A stretch of 41,907 nt of DNA from Acidobacteriota bacterium (GTDB taxonomy: Bacteria; Acidobacteriota; UBA6911; JACOSC01). Made by a program: the position numbers and the translations under genes. Every line of letters starts with the position of its first letter. The stretch's first letter is position 1. This document shows positions 26,304 through 36,063 of this stretch, in pieces. Below the pieces are notes generated by a model. The model searched no databases. It was not told where the DNA came from and saw only the letters and a list, made by a program, of their open reading frames with translations. The stretch lies in the NCBI GenBank assembly GCA_016179055.1, contig JACOSC010000169.1, forward strand, positions 1-41,907, given 5' to 3'.

Positions 26304-27293
26304 GTGAAGAGGGACAAAAATTATCCAAGTGGTCCGTGTGCCGCTAAACGGCGGCGTGATGTAAGACCCATGCCTTTCGTCCAACGGATAGACGCTGGTT
26401 TGGTCTCTCGACGGGTTGCGGTGAGTTTACTTATCGTTGCCATACTAGTCCTGGCCCGTCGAACGGGGCAAGGGGCCGCTATGTCTTCGGGGGTTGATCT
26501 GGAACGCGGGAAAAAGATTTACCGCCAGACCTGCCTCGAGTGCCATGGACCGGCCGGCCGCGGCGATGGACCGAAAGCCAAGAAGCTGGGTTTCCGCCCG
26601 AGGGACTTCAAGCTGGGGGCCTTCAAGTGTCGCTGCACTCCGAGCGGCCAATTGCCTACCGACGACGATCTGTTGCGAGTAGTCACCCGCGGTATGCCAG
26701 GGACACCGATGCCATCCCATGAGAAGACATTGTCGCTCGAAGATCGGCACGCGGTAATCCTGTATATCAAATCGCTCAGCCCTGGCTTCGCCGCGGGATC
26801 GGCGCTTCCGTGTATATCGATTCCCGATCCCCTCCCGGTCACTCCGGAATTGGTGGCCGAGGGAAAGCAGATCTACCGGATAATGAGTTGCTGGAAATGC
26901 CACGGCGTGGCAGGACGCGGTGACGGGCCTGCGTCGAAGGGTCTCAAGGATGATTGGGGCAATCCGATCAATGCGTACAACTTCACACTGAAAGGGAAAC
27001 TCAAATGCGGCGGGGATGCGCGCGATTTTTATCGCACCCTTCATACGGGGATGACCGGATCGCCGATGCCTTCATTCGATGCCGCATTCCCCTTTGCCCG
27101 TGATAGCGTGACCAACTTCACGGCTTTTCAAGGCGCCTTCACGGCCGCGGAGGTGCAGGACCTCAAAGGCTATTTGCAGCGTCAGCCGGACAAGGCGGCG
27201 CTGAGCTATCTGTCTCCGAAGGCCAGCCAGCAACTCGTCGAAAAGCGCACGTGGGCCCTCATATACTATTTGCGCTCGTTGCTTCTGCCATGA
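26304..27293 (+). CDS. Membrane-anchored or exported diheme cytochrome c
   Basis: 329 residues from GTG 26304, with AAAGGAAGGGGG upstream. A basic N-terminus and a hydrophobic stretch (VAVSLLIVAILVLARR, about residues 34-49) give export or a membrane anchor. Two cytochrome c domains follow: CLECHGPAGRGDGPKAK near residue 75 with the likely axial Met in GMPGTPMPSHE, and CWKCHGVAGRGDGPASK near 197 with GMTGSPMPSFD. Both are CxxCH heme sites. It should carry electrons in the periplasm. The partner complex is not in the window. An extra pair of cysteines in KCRCTPSG is not a heme site. Confidence 0.9.
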   Translation: MKRDKNYPSGPCAAKRRRDVRPMPFVQRIDAGLVSRRVAVSLLIVAILVLARRTGQGAAMSSGVDLERGKKIYRQTCLECHGPAGRGDGPKAKKLGFRPRDFKLGAFKCRCTPSGQLPTDDDLLRVVTRGMPGTPMPSHEKTLSLEDRHAVILYIKSLSPGFAAGSALPCISIPDPLPVTPELVAEGKQIYRIMSCWKCHGVAGRGDGPASKGLKDDWGNPINAYNFTLKGKLKCGGDARDFYRTLHTGMTGSPMPSFDAAFPFARDSVTNFTAFQGAFTAAEVQDLKGYLQRQPDKAALSYLSPKASQQLVEKRTWALIYYLRSLLLP

Positions 27294-27404
27294 TGGTGAT
27301 CAAATCGACTGGCCGCTGTTCCCTCAAGCGCCGCGAGAGTTCGTTTTCAGCGGATCACGTTCGTAAGGTTTCGGTGACTCCGTATTTCTTCAAAATAGCC
27401 GGGG

Positions 27405-30400
27405 TTATGGGATTGCCTCGGTTAGGCCATTGCTCTCATAGTTAAGATTGGTCGACAACCACTTTTCTGCGCGGGCTTGGGTCATGCCTTTCCTCCGCGC
27501 GTAATCCTGCACCTGATCTCTGGCAATTTTTCCGAGGCCAAAGTATCTGGACTCCTCGTGAGCAAAGTAAAAACCGCTTACCGTCGCCGCTGGATACATC
27601 GCAAAACTTTCGGTCAAGTAAATGCCGGTATTTTTTTCGACGTCCAGCCATTCAAACAATAATCGTTTCTCCGTATGGTCAGGACAAGCCGGATAGCCGG
27701 GCGCCGGACGAATCCCCCGATATTGCTCCTTAATGAGCGCCGCTTTATCCAAGTTCTCGTCTTTCGCATAGCCCCAAAACTTCGTGCGAACCAGCTCGTG
27801 CATTCTTTCTGCAAAAGCTTCCGCCAAGCGATCGGCCAATGCCTTAAGCATAATGCTGCGATAGTCATCATGATCGCGCTCAAACCGCTTAACGCGCGCC
27901 TCGATGCCGAGGCCGGCCGTTACCGCGAAACCCCCAATATAGTCCTTGACGCCGCTCACTTTCGGGGCTATGAAATCGGCCAGAGCCAGGTTATATTGAC
28001 CATCGGCCTTGCGAACTTGTTGGCGCAGCGAATGAAATACGGTCAAGACTTTCGTCCGGCACTCATCGGCATAGACTTCAATATCATCATCATTAATAGT
28101 GTTGGCCGGAGACAGACCGACCACCGCTTTGGCCGTCAGCCATTTCTCCGCGATGATGGTTTGCAGAAGTTTCTGAGCATCATTAAACAGTTTTTGCGCT
28201 TCGCCGCCAACCACAGGATCTTTCAGGATGGCCGGGTACGTGCCGCGCAATTCCCAAGTATGAAAAAACGGCGACCAATCAATGTACCGGCTTAAGTCTT
28301 CCAGATCAAAATCATCAAATATCTTCTTGCCGAAAAAGGTGGGCTTGGTGATCATATCTTGGCGCCAATCCGTTCTTAGCTTATTGGCCCGCGCCGCGGC
28401 CAGCGGGAGAAAGGCGGCTTGCGCTTGTGCGCCGCGATTGGCTATGCGCAAACGTTCATACTCTTCGGCGATGCTCTGGGTAAAGCCCGCGAATAGCTCC
28501 GGTGATAGTAGACTGCTGACCACGCCGACGCAGCGGGAAGCGTCCAGCACATGAACCGTCGGCTGTTTGTAATTCGGCGCAATCTTTACCGCCGTATGAA
28601 TCCGCGAAGTTGTGGCGCCGCCAATGAGCAGCGGTATGCGAAACCCCTCCCGCTCCATCTCCTTGGCGACATGAACCATTTCATCCAAGGAAGGCGTGAT
28701 TAATCCGCTTAACCCAATCAGGTCGGCGCCCACCTCGCGAGCCGTCTTAAGAACTTTCTCGCAAGGCGTCATCACCCCAAGATCAATCACTTCATAATTG
28801 TTGCAGCCGAGCACAACGCCGACAATATTCTTCCCGATATCATGGACGTCTCCCTTGACCGTGGCCATAACGATCTTGCCGGCTTTTGAAGAGGCCTCGC
28901 CATCCACTTTTTCGGCTTCAATATAGGGCAAAAGATAAGCCACCGCCTTCTTCATCACGCGGGCGCTCTTGACCACCTGCGGGAGAAACATCTTGCCGGA
29001 GCCAAACAAGTCTCCCACGATGTTCATACCGTTCATCAACGGTCCTTCAATGATCAACAAGCCTTTGGCGTATTTGGTTCGGGCCTCTTCAACATCCTGC
29101 TCGATGTAATCCACGATGCCTTTGACCAGCGCATGCGCGAGCCGCTCTTCCACGCTTCCCTGCCGCCAGGCGTCATCTTTCACCGAGACTTTTCCGCTGC
29201 TTTTAACTTGCTCGGCAAAGGCCACCAGGCGCTCAGTGGCATCGGGCCGGCGGTTTAGCAAGACATCCTCCACAAGTTCCAACAAATCTGGTGGTATTTC
29301 GTCGTAGACTTGCAGCATGCCGGCATTGACAATTCCCATGTCCAACCCGGCCTTTACGGCATGAAATAAGAAGGCCGAATGCATGGCTTCCCTGACCACA
29401 TTATTTCCGCGAAAGGAAAAAGAAATGTTGCTCACACCGCCGCTGACTTTGGCAAACGGCAGATGAGCCTTGATCCAGCGCGTGGCGTTAATAAAATCAA
29501 CGGCATAATTATTATGTTCTTCCAGCCCAGTCGCTACGGTCAAAATATTGGGATCGAAAATGATGTCTTCCGGCGGGAAGCCAACTTCTTCCGTAAGGAT
29601 TCGATACGAGCGTTGGCATACTTCGATCTTTCGTTGGAAACTGTCCGCTTGACCTTTTTCGTCGAAGGCCATAACGATGACGGCGGCGCCATACCGCTTA
29701 ATTTTTTGGGCGTACTCCTTAAATTTTTCTTCACCCTCTTTCAAACTAATGGAATTGACGATGGCCTTGCCTTGTATGCATTTTAATCCGGCTTCGATGA
29801 CGGCCCACTTGGAGGAATCAATCATGAGCGGCCGTTTGGCAATGTCCGGCTCTGCGGCGATCAGGTGCAAGAACTTCACCATGACGGCTTGCGAGTCAAT
29901 CATGCCCTCGTCCATGTTTATGTCAATCGCCTGGGCGCCGCCGTCTACTTGTTGCCGCGCCACGGCCAAAGCGCCTTCAAAGTTTCCGGACAGAATCAAC
30001 TTGGCAAACTTGGGAGAACCGGTAATGTTGGTGCGCTCGCCGATGTTAACAAAATTGCTGTCCGGCCGTATGGTGAGCGGCTCAAGTCCGCTTAAACGCG
30101 TTAGGCGCGGAACCGGCGGAATTACGCGCGGCTTTCCGCGGGCGGCCAATTCAGCAATGATTCGAATGTGGGCCGGTGTAGTGCCGCAGCATCCCCCCAC
30201 CAGATTGACAAACCCGCTTTCAATAAAATCTCGTATATGCCGGCCCATGTCTTCCGGGCTTTCGTCGTACTCGCCAAACTGGTTGGGCAATCCCGCATTC
30301 GGATAGACGCTGACAAACAGCGGCGCGGTCTCCGCCAGCTCTTCCAGATAAGGGCGCATTTCTTTGGCTCCGAGGGCGCAGTTCAGGCCGATGCTCAACA

Positions 30401-31103
30401 GCGTAATATGAGAGACCGAGTTAAGAAAGGCCTCGGTGGTCTGGCCGGATAATGTGCGGCCGCTGGCATCGGTGATCGTTCCCGACACCATAATGGGAAT
30501 GCGACGGCCAATCTTCTCAAAATGCCGGTCGGCGGCAAAGAGGGCCGCCTTGCAATTCAGAGTATCAAAAACCGTCTCAATTAATAGCAAATCGACTTCG
30601 CCGTCGACCAGGCCGCGTACCTGCTCGTCATAGGCGTTGGCCAAATCATCAAAAGCCACGGCGCGAAAGCCGGGATCATTCACGTCGGGAGACATAGAAG
30701 CCATTTTGCTGGTAGGACCGATGGCGCCGGCGACGAAACGCGGTTTACGTGGATGGGCTTGCGCAAACGAATCCGCTGCCTTGCGGGCAATACGCGCCGC
30801 GGCCAGATTAAGTTCATAAGCCAAATCCTCCATGCGGTAATCAGCCAATGAAATCGCATTGGCATTGAAGGTATTGGTTTCTATGATATCGGAGCCCGCT
30901 TCCATATAGGCTCGATGGATTTCCTCAACGATTCTGGGCTGTGTGAGCGACAATAAGTCATTATTCCCTTTTAAATCGGCCGGATAATGCGTGAATCGCG
31001 CCCCGCGATAATCCGCCTCTTTCAATGAGTAGCCCTGGATCATCGTGCCCATAGCGCCGTCCAGCACTAATATTCTCTGCTTAAGTTCATTAATGATATC
31101 CAT
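27405..31103 (-). CDS. metH: Cobalamin-dependent methionine synthase
   Basis: 1232 residues, the full length for MetH. It transfers a methyl group from methyltetrahydrofolate via methylcobalamin to homocysteine. Domains in order: homocysteine module (1-330) with [10 protein letters not shown] and zinc cysteines in [14 protein letters not shown]; pterin module (about 350-610) with [15 protein letters not shown]; cobalamin module (about 640-880) with [26 protein letters not shown], whose histidine ligates cobalt; and the C-terminal AdoMet reactivation domain with [24 protein letters not shown]12-using organism is implied. The leader shows TATAAT near 31181-31186 and a hairpin (CCTTATTCCAATAAGG), but no recognisable cobalamin or SAM riboswitch. 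Convergent with the cytochrome gene. Confidence 0.97.
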   Translation of the reverse strand: MDIINELKQRILVLDGAMGTMIQGYSLKEADYRGARFTHYPADLKGNNDLLSLTQPRIVEEIHRAYMEAGSDIIETNTFNANAISLADYRMEDLAYELNLAAARIARKAADSFAQAHPRKPRFVAGAIGPTSKMASMSPDVNDPGFRAVAFDDLANAYDEQVRGLVDGEVDLLLIETVFDTLNCKAALFAADRHFEKIGRRIPIMVSGTITDASGRTLSGQTTEAFLNSVSHITLLSIGLNCALGAKEMRPYLEELAETAPLFVSVYPNAGLPNQFGEYDESPEDMGRHIRDFIESGFVNLVGGCCGTTPAHIRIIAELAARGKPRVIPPVPRLTRLSGLEPLTIRPDSNFVNIGERTNITGSPKFAKLILSGNFEGALAVARQQVDGGAQAIDINMDEGMIDSQAVMVKFLHLIAAEPDIAKRPLMIDSSKWAVIEAGLKCIQGKAIVNSISLKEGEEKFKEYAQKIKRYGAAVIVMAFDEKGQADSFQRKIEVCQRSYRILTEEVGFPPEDIIFDPNILTVATGLEEHNNYAVDFINATRWIKAHLPFAKVSGGVSNISFSFRGNNVVREAMHSAFLFHAVKAGLDMGIVNAGMLQVYDEIPPDLLELVEDVLLNRRPDATERLVAFAEQVKSSGKVSVKDDAWRQGSVEERLAHALVKGIVDYIEQDVEEARTKYAKGLLIIEGPLMNGMNIVGDLFGSGKMFLPQVVKSARVMKKAVAYLLPYIEAEKVDGEASSKAGKIVMATVKGDVHDIGKNIVGVVLGCNNYEVIDLGVMTPCEKVLKTAREVGADLIGLSGLITPSLDEMVHVAKEMEREGFRIPLLIGGATTSRIHTAVKIAPNYKQPTVHVLDASRCVGVVSSLLSPELFAGFTQSIAEEYERLRIANRGAQAQAAFLPLAAARANKLRTDWRQDMITKPTFFGKKIFDDFDLEDLSRYIDWSPFFHTWELRGTYPAILKDPVVGGEAQKLFNDAQKLLQTIIAEKWLTAKAVVGLSPANTINDDDIEVYADECRTKVLTVFHSLRQQVRKADGQYNLALADFIAPKVSGVKDYIGGFAVTAGLGIEARVKRFERDHDDYRSIMLKALADRLAEAFAERMHELVRTKFWGYAKDENLDKAALIKEQYRGIRPAPGYPACPDHTEKRLLFEWLDVEKNTGIYLTESFAMYPAATVSGFYFAHEESRYFGLGKIARDQVQDYARRKGMTQARAEKWLSTNLNYESNGLTEAIP

Positions 31104-31285
31104 ATTGATTTTAGTATACCTGCTTTTAATAACCCGAGCTTACGGAACTTTCCTTATTGGAATAAGGGTTTCCGTTGCCGAGTATTATACTACAAAACTC
31201 AAAAAAAGCCGACACGAAGCAGTACTCACGGCGACTCGGGTGTGGGAAAACACGCCATCAGAAATTTGGGGAAAGATATACGGAA

Positions 31286-31321
31286 AGTCTGGCGTCCACA
31301 GTCTGAAGTCCAGTGTCTGAA
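31286..31321. repeat. Short degenerate tandem repeat
   Basis: AGTCTGGCGTCCAC, AGTCTGAAGTCCAG and a partial TGTCTGAA lie head to tail. They are in the 570-bp gap between metH and selC (31104-31674), where no convincing gene is visible. Confidence 0.5.
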
Positions 31322-31677
31322 ATGGAGAAGAGATCCAGCAAGAGCCGTGGCGACCCACTACGAGCTCTCGCCGGGCCCCCGAGTGGAGGCAAGTCGTCGT
31401 CAAGAAATGGTGCGCTGACCGCCCACTTCTGGGAGTGGGTCGGAGAACTTAGGAATCGGCCTTCGGAGGCGTGTGTGTGGTTGCCATTTTTACTCTGGAT
31501 ATTTTGTTGAAAAAGGGGATGGCCGAACGCGCAAATAGGTTATCTCCGACAGGCTCCATAGCTCGAACATGAACATATTTAAGCCCATCACAAAACCGTC
31601 ACAATCCTTATTAAGGAACTACCGCTTATCAGGGAAAGGGGAATGGTTGAAAGCAATCAGTTGCTCAAAATCAATGG

Positions 31678-31772
31678 CGGAGGTGCATGGGAATCGAACC
31701 CACCGATCCCGACTTCCGTCGGGACCCACTGGATTTGAAGTCCAGGCAGGACACCAGCCCCGATTCACCTCC
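31678..31772 (-). tRNA. selC: tRNA-Sec (selenocysteine, anticodon TCA)
   Basis: The reverse complement begins GGAGGTGAATCGGGGCTGG and ends CCCATGCACCTCCG, followed by an encoded CCA (31677-31675). The anticodon arm CTGGA-CTTCAAA-TCCAG gives anticodon TCA. A long variable arm (TCCCGACGGAAGTCGGGA) and T-loop TTCGATT complete the structure; 95 nt is typical for tRNA-Sec. It decodes UGA as selenocysteine with SelA, SelB and SelD, which lie elsewhere. Its 5' end faces the integrase gene 91 bp away, so its upstream region is island-side sequence. Confidence 0.95.
31725..31736 (+). other. Candidate attachment core in the tRNA-Sec anticodon arm (weak)
   Basis: CCCACTGGATTT here recurs in the same orientation at 41672-41683, near the right end of the island. 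Similarity does not extend beyond 12 bp, so this may be chance. Confidence 0.15.
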
Positions 31773-31863
31773 GTATGAAGCGATGCAGGGCGATATTTTA
31801 GCACATGCAATGGTTTGCAGCCAGTCTCTGTTTTGTACTCCATACCACCTCAAAGGGCCAAAA

Positions 31864-32916
31864 TTAGCCGTGTAACACTTTTGTAACACTTTTTTCCGTT
31901 TCGGCTGCGTCGCACAGCAAATCGACCGCCTGCCGCTGTGAACTGCTGTGCGCGTAGCGCATCGTCATGGTGATTGTACTGTGCCCGAGCAGATCTTTGA
32001 TCGTAACGATATCTACACCCTTCGCGGAGAGGCGTGTCGCAAATGAGTGTCGCAGATCGTGTAGGCGTAGGTCTTCGATTCCAACCTGCTTGTAGAGCTT
32101 CTCAAAGTGATCGCGCAGGGTCTCTCGGTTGTACGGCTGGCCGTTGGTCTTGCGAAAGACGTAGTCGCTCGTAGCTTGGGCCTTCAGTTCCACTAAAACG
32201 GCATACGCCCGCGCATTGATCGGAATCAGTAACCGCTTTTTACTCTTGCAATTCGTAGCCTCCACCACGAGTTGCCGAAAGGATAAGCTCACATTGGACC
32301 ACTTGAGTGAGAGCAGCTCACCCCGGCGCAAACCGGTATTGAGTGCCAGAATGATAAGCGGCCGAAGATAAGCCAGCGATCCCATACACGCTTCGAGTAG
32401 GCGCGTTTCCTCCGGTTCGGTTAGTACGTGTGCGATCTGATTATCCTCTTTAAAGAACTCCACGCCTTTGACCGGATTCTTATCGGCCATACCCCACGCG
32501 ATGGCTTTGTTGTACAAGGTCTTAAGCAGGGCTAACTCTCGATTAACGGTAGCCTTCTTCACTTGACCGGCTCGCACCGCTTTGTAATCGACAATCTTTT
32601 TCTGATCGATAGCACTTAGGTAGTAATTCTTGAAGCGTGGGAGTAAGTGCTTGCGAATAGTCAATTCGTCACGCCACCCGGAGCGCTTTAATGTCGCATG
32701 TTTCTCAAGAAACACACGGCAGAAATCATCAAACCGGGTCCGCTTTGGACTATCTAATTTGAATTTTCCGCGCTCGGTATCCGCACAAATTACTAAATAT
32801 CGACGCTCAGCCTCGCGCTAATTATTTGTTTTCAGCGATAAATGTATTCGCTTCCCTTCAGTGGCATCAGACATATAACTCATCCACCAGTATTTTCCTC
32901 TATGGTAAAGTCCCAT
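31864..32916 (-). pseudogene. Tyrosine recombinase (integrase) interrupted by an in-frame TAG
   Basis: The track gives 283 residues from a GTG at 32715, but the frame extends upstream to ATG 32916 with GGAGG seven bases before it. Reading through gives 350 residues with one amber codon at 32818-32820: MGLYHRGKYWWMSYM...HLSLKTNN-stop-REAERRYLVICADTERGKF. This is the usual N-terminal arm-binding region of phage-type integrases, where KREAE would be expected, so AAG to TAG is the simplest origin. The catalytic domain is intact: NTGLRRGELLSLKW (Arg), HDLRHSFATRL (His-x-x-Arg), LLGHSTITMTMRYAHS (His and the Tyr nucleophile). Island genes elsewhere end in TAG, so recoding is unlikely. It lies beside tRNA-Sec. 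Confidence 0.88.
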
Positions 32917-32963
32917 ATTTTTACCTCCATTCTTGATAATGCTTTAGATCTAAGCCAGAACTA

Positions 32964-33059
32964 TCATGCTTGTCTTACCTCGATTGATACAAGAGTCAAA
33001 CGTGGATAACGATCCATCTGGGTGGTTCGTTCGAGCAATACACAATGATTCTTCCTCAT
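32964..33059 (-). CDS. Possible 31-aa small protein upstream of the integrase
   Basis: ATG 33059 (MRKNHCVLLERTTQMDRYPRLTLVSIEVRQA) is preceded by AGAGGA at plausible spacing and stops 47 bp before the integrase start. No family is recognised. It could be a leader peptide or chance. The 125-aa track ORF that contains it runs back through the iteron region and is not credible as a whole. Confidence 0.2.
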   Translation of the reverse strand: MRKNHCVLLERTTQMDRYPRLTLVSIEVRQA

Positions 33060-33249
33060 TTGCAAACTTCCTCTGCCTTTGACTATCGAGCGCCAACAGA
33101 CCCTCACGTGACGGCCGCTCCACGCTTTCCTGCCCAACACGCTTGGCCCCGTGCCCACAGGCACGGAATACAGGATTCCCTGTATCGGGCCCCTGCGGAC
33201 ACAGCCCTCAGCGGGCCGTGCGGTTAGGTTCTCGCAAAGACCTCTAGCC

Positions 33250-33387
33250 GACACAACTGACACAACCTCCTCTGCTGCACCTAAATTATTATTTTCTCGG
33301 TTGTTGTACCACTTTTCACGCGTTGACACAACCGCTGACACAACCCGGTTGTGTCAGCGCCCTTCCTCCATCGAAGGAGGTTGTGTC
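33250..33387. repeat. Iteron-like GACACAAC cluster with a 27-bp palindrome
   Basis: GACACAAC occurs five times in 138 bp: 33250-33257, 33259-33266, 33325-33332 and 33337-33344 forward, then 33348-33355 and 33380-33387 as GTTGTGTC, giving six counting both orientations. Two of them form a perfect palindrome with 13-bp arms, CGCTGACACAACC-C-GGTTGTGTCAGCG (33333-33359). The cluster lies between the integrase and the primase-helicase stop, a usual place for a replication origin or a master operator in satellites. It lies in the 32917-33478 gap, which otherwise holds only the doubtful 31-aa ORF. Confidence 0.6.
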
Positions 33388-33478
33388 GGCTTTTGTCAGC
33401 GTCGGCTTTAGGGTCGCGTGGAAAAACGCGGTGCCGGAGAGGACGCGTCGTGCTCTGTCTCCATGGGGTCGCCTCTTC

Positions 33479-35266
33479 TTACGGGAGACCCGGTACGTCA
33501 CCGTCTTCACGCGACGTGTCCTCAGGAAATTCCTTAACGATCTGCTCCCAGGCGAGCCGTTCCGCGTCGGCCCGCGGCAGCCCGCCGTCGTCCTCCATAA
33601 TAGCCGCTCGTTCCTCCCACGCCAGGCGCTGATCCGCCGGCCAAGCGCGGACCTGCTCCTGGATAGGGACTTCGCGGGAGGCGCTCTCCAGGAAAGCGTC
33701 TGCTGCCGTCGATTCGGATGGGCTTACAGTGTCCATCGCACCCGACGCGGAAGTGCCCTCCGCGTGGGCCGCCGCGGCATTCGACGGATGGTGGGGGGCC
33801 GAGTTGGCATCGGCGGCCGAAGCGATGACAAAGAGGGAATACGGACGGCCGCCCTGGCACAACGGGCCGATTCGCTCGACCCGGACCAACCCGCGTTCCA
33901 CCAATAGCTGTAATTGCTCTTCCGCCTGCACGGCATCCCTATACTGCCGATTCGAACGCATCAATTCACGAACCGTAATCCGCCCCCCTTTCCGCTGGAT
34001 TAAATCCAGCAGTTGTCGTTGCAGACGTTCCTCGGGCGTTTCGGCCAAGGCGTAGTAGACGCGCCGGGCCTCCTGACCGAACCACTGGCTGAGCACCACG
34101 CCAGCGGTGATACTGGCCTTATCGACTTCGGTCTGGGATTCGAGCCCCAGGTCACCCGCCGCCCAGCGGATCCCGTGCACCACCAGCGCCAGCCGGGCGG
34201 CGTACCCTTCCAGCTTCGACCAAGCCGCCGTCAGATCGTGATCCAGAATATCGGCCTGCTCTTGGGCATGGGCATTATAGAACGCCACCCACGCGGCACG
34301 GGCTGAGGTGGTCATTGGAACCTTCACCGGCTCTACGGCCCCATCATCCAAGGTGTGGAAGGTCAAGCTCAGTAATCGGTCAAAAATTCGCGCCACACAC
34401 TCTTCGTGCCTCGGGTCCAGATCGGTCTCGCTCCACTGCTTGATTTGCCGGGGCGGCATCGCAAACAATAAACGGGCCGCCAACCCGTTCTCGAAATACG
34501 TGCGCCCCAACGACGCTTGGAGAATGTGCGGCTGAATGTTGCCGGTCACGCTGACGGCCGCCCGCGGTACATAAATAGTCTTTAGCGGCCCGGTTTTGCG
34601 ATCCACCAGCAGCGGGCCGGCGCGATGCAGTTCCAACCAGTGCGCTTCATCGACGCCGCTTTTCTTATACTGGTTGAACCCCTGCAGCCAGCCGGCCAAT
34701 TCATCCCGTACGATCAGCAATCCCCGCGGCGCATGCTTGAGCAACACCGCCAGTGCCTCCATCGTGGTATCGGAACAATAATACCGCTCCGCCAAGGGCT
34801 CTTCGGGTTTCGACGGCGGGACCTCGCCCGCTTGCCGTCCCGTTTTCTTCCACGCCGCCACCGCGCATTCGTATTCGAGGGCCTGATCTTGGTATTCCGC
34901 GACCGCCGCCTCATAACGCGCCAGCGCTTCGCTTTGTTTCCGCTTCAAGAGGCGCAGGGCCAAATCGAGCGCCGGGAATTTCAGCGTACCGGAATCGCTG
35001 ACCACGGCGGTCCATAGCACGGCCGGCTCGGTCCAGTTCCGTTTCAGTTGTATGCGACGCGTGTTGCCCATGGCCGCCGCCAGCGCCGCCAAGAGCGGTA
35101 AAGCAATGAAACTCGTATCGCAGCCGATGGTCTGGGTGCCCTCGATCACGAAGGAGCGAATCGGTTCCGGCAGTGCGTGGACCGGAAAGGGCCGGTACGC
35201 ATCGATCTCCCCGGCGGTCATCGCCGCGTCCGTTTCCGATGGGGCAAACGCCGGCGCCTCGGTCAC
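33479..35266 (-). CDS. DUF3987-type helicase/ATPase module of the island replication protein
   Basis: The 667-aa track ORF begins out of frame with real coding sequence. Genuine homology seems to begin around GTREALAQLVTEAPAF, and a GTG at 35266 overlaps the upstream stop (GTGA), giving 595 residues. The DUF3987 core is visible: FPVHALPEPIRSFV, FIALPLLAALAAAMGNTRRIQLKRNWTEPAVLWTAVVSDSGTLKFPAL, where the P-loop GxxGxxKS/T is degenerate (SDSGTLKFP), then HAPRGLLIVRDELAGWLQGFNQYKK. The C-terminus has winged-helix character (RKGGRITVRELMRSNRQY). Such proteins act with a TOPRIM primase in replication of phages and islands. The upstream TOPRIM ORF was probably fused to it; a one-base shift separates them. 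Confidence 0.78.
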   Translation of the reverse strand: MTEAPAFAPSETDAAMTAGEIDAYRPFPVHALPEPIRSFVIEGTQTIGCDTSFIALPLLAALAAAMGNTRRIQLKRNWTEPAVLWTAVVSDSGTLKFPALDLALRLLKRKQSEALARYEAAVAEYQDQALEYECAVAAWKKTGRQAGEVPPSKPEEPLAERYYCSDTTMEALAVLLKHAPRGLLIVRDELAGWLQGFNQYKKSGVDEAHWLELHRAGPLLVDRKTGPLKTIYVPRAAVSVTGNIQPHILQASLGRTYFENGLAARLLFAMPPRQIKQWSETDLDPRHEECVARIFDRLLSLTFHTLDDGAVEPVKVPMTTSARAAWVAFYNAHAQEQADILDHDLTAAWSKLEGYAARLALVVHGIRWAAGDLGLESQTEVDKASITAGVVLSQWFGQEARRVYYALAETPEERLQRQLLDLIQRKGGRITVRELMRSNRQYRDAVQAEEQLQLLVERGLVRVERIGPLCQGGRPYSLFVIASAADANSAPHHPSNAAAAHAEGTSASGAMDTVSPSESTAADAFLESASREVPIQEQVRAWPADQRLAWEERAAIMEDDGGLPRADAERLAWEQIVKEFPEDTSREDGDVPGLP

Positions 35267-36048
35267 GAGTTGTGCCAAGGCTTCCCGCGTGCCCCGCGGG
35301 CGAGCCAGTCGGAGACGTCGCCTTTCGGCGGTAGACCTGGTAATTCCACGATTCGGATTCGTTGCGCGTGGCCGTAGAGGCTTCGGGCGACCGCGTCCAT
35401 GTGGCGGACACTCGGCACATCTTGGTCGGGCAGCAGAACTACATCGGCCCCACGTAAGCACTCGCTGTAGGACTCGCGCCACTTGCCGGCCCCCATCGGG
35501 TTCGTGGTCGTCGCCAATCCCAGTACGGCCAGCGTGTCGGCATCCTTCTCACCCTCCACAATAAAAATCCTCTGGCCGGCGGACACGGCGGCCACCACCG
35601 CCGGTAGGTGGTACAGCACGTGCCGCGTCCCCTCCAGGTTGTGGATCCAGCCGCCGTGACCGTCGGGCCGGCGTTGCCTAAACGTTTTCTTTTTCTTACC
35701 GTGCCCGGTCCATTCGTAGCGCAGTGTTTGAAAGAGCAACGCGCCGGCTTCATCCACATACGCGTACACGGCCACCGGCGACCCCCAGCGGGACCCGCCC
35801 GGCGAAGGAGTCTGCGGAGCGGCCGGGAACAAATCCTTGGGCGACAAGCCCAGGGTGTGGAGAATGGTCTCCAAGCTACAACCGGCAAAGCACTTAATCA
35901 GCACTGTCCCGTCGGACGCTTCCTTAATCGAGAGGCTTGGCGTCCGGTCCTCATGCGCGGGACAGCGGGCTTGCCAGCCCGTCCCGGATCGTTTAAGACC
36001 CTGGAGGCTGGCCTGCAATTTTTCTATCGGACGACGAAACGTTTCCAT
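35263..36048 (-). CDS. CHC2 zinc-finger/TOPRIM primase module
   Basis: 261 residues from ATG 36048. A DnaG-like zinc finger is near the start (WQARCPAHEDRTPSLSIKEASDGTVLIKCFAGC, a C-x2-H...C-x2-C pattern), then a TOPRIM fold: RIFIVEGEKDADTLAVLGL (catalytic Glu) and DVVLLPDQDVPSVRHM (DxD). It should prime DNA synthesis for the island. It ends GDVSDWLARGARGKPWHNS; in the family the expected continuation is DWLA-GGTREAL, which is present in the next frame if one G is added to the GGGG run at 35292-35295. One fused gene of about 856 residues is therefore likely in the ancestor. Alternatives are a GTGA-coupled pair or programmed frameshifting. Confidence 0.82.
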   Translation of the reverse strand: METFRRPIEKLQASLQGLKRSGTGWQARCPAHEDRTPSLSIKEASDGTVLIKCFAGCSLETILHTLGLSPKDLFPAAPQTPSPGGSRWGSPVAVYAYVDEAGALLFQTLRYEWTGHGKKKKTFRQRRPDGHGGWIHNLEGTRHVLYHLPAVVAAVSAGQRIFIVEGEKDADTLAVLGLATTTNPMGAGKWRESYSECLRGADVVLLPDQDVPSVRHMDAVARSLYGHAQRIRIVELPGLPPKGDVSDWLARGARGKPWHNS

Positions 36049-36063
36049 AGCACGCCCTTCGGC

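Noticed and set aside
31104-31250. Cobalamin or SAM riboswitch in the metH leader
   Set aside because: Only a simple hairpin is seen; no B12-box or SAM-I core motifs were recognised.
32815-32822. Amber recoding (pyrrolysine or stop-codon reassignment) to explain the integrase TAG
   Set aside because: TAG is the normal terminator of other genes here, including the zinc-ribbon gene at 37855, the anti-sigma gene at 39095 and the GWxTD gene at 3702.
33323-33907. 194-aa plus-strand ORF
   Set aside because: It is antisense to the DUF3987 gene and runs through the iteron palindrome; no family or ribosome-binding site.
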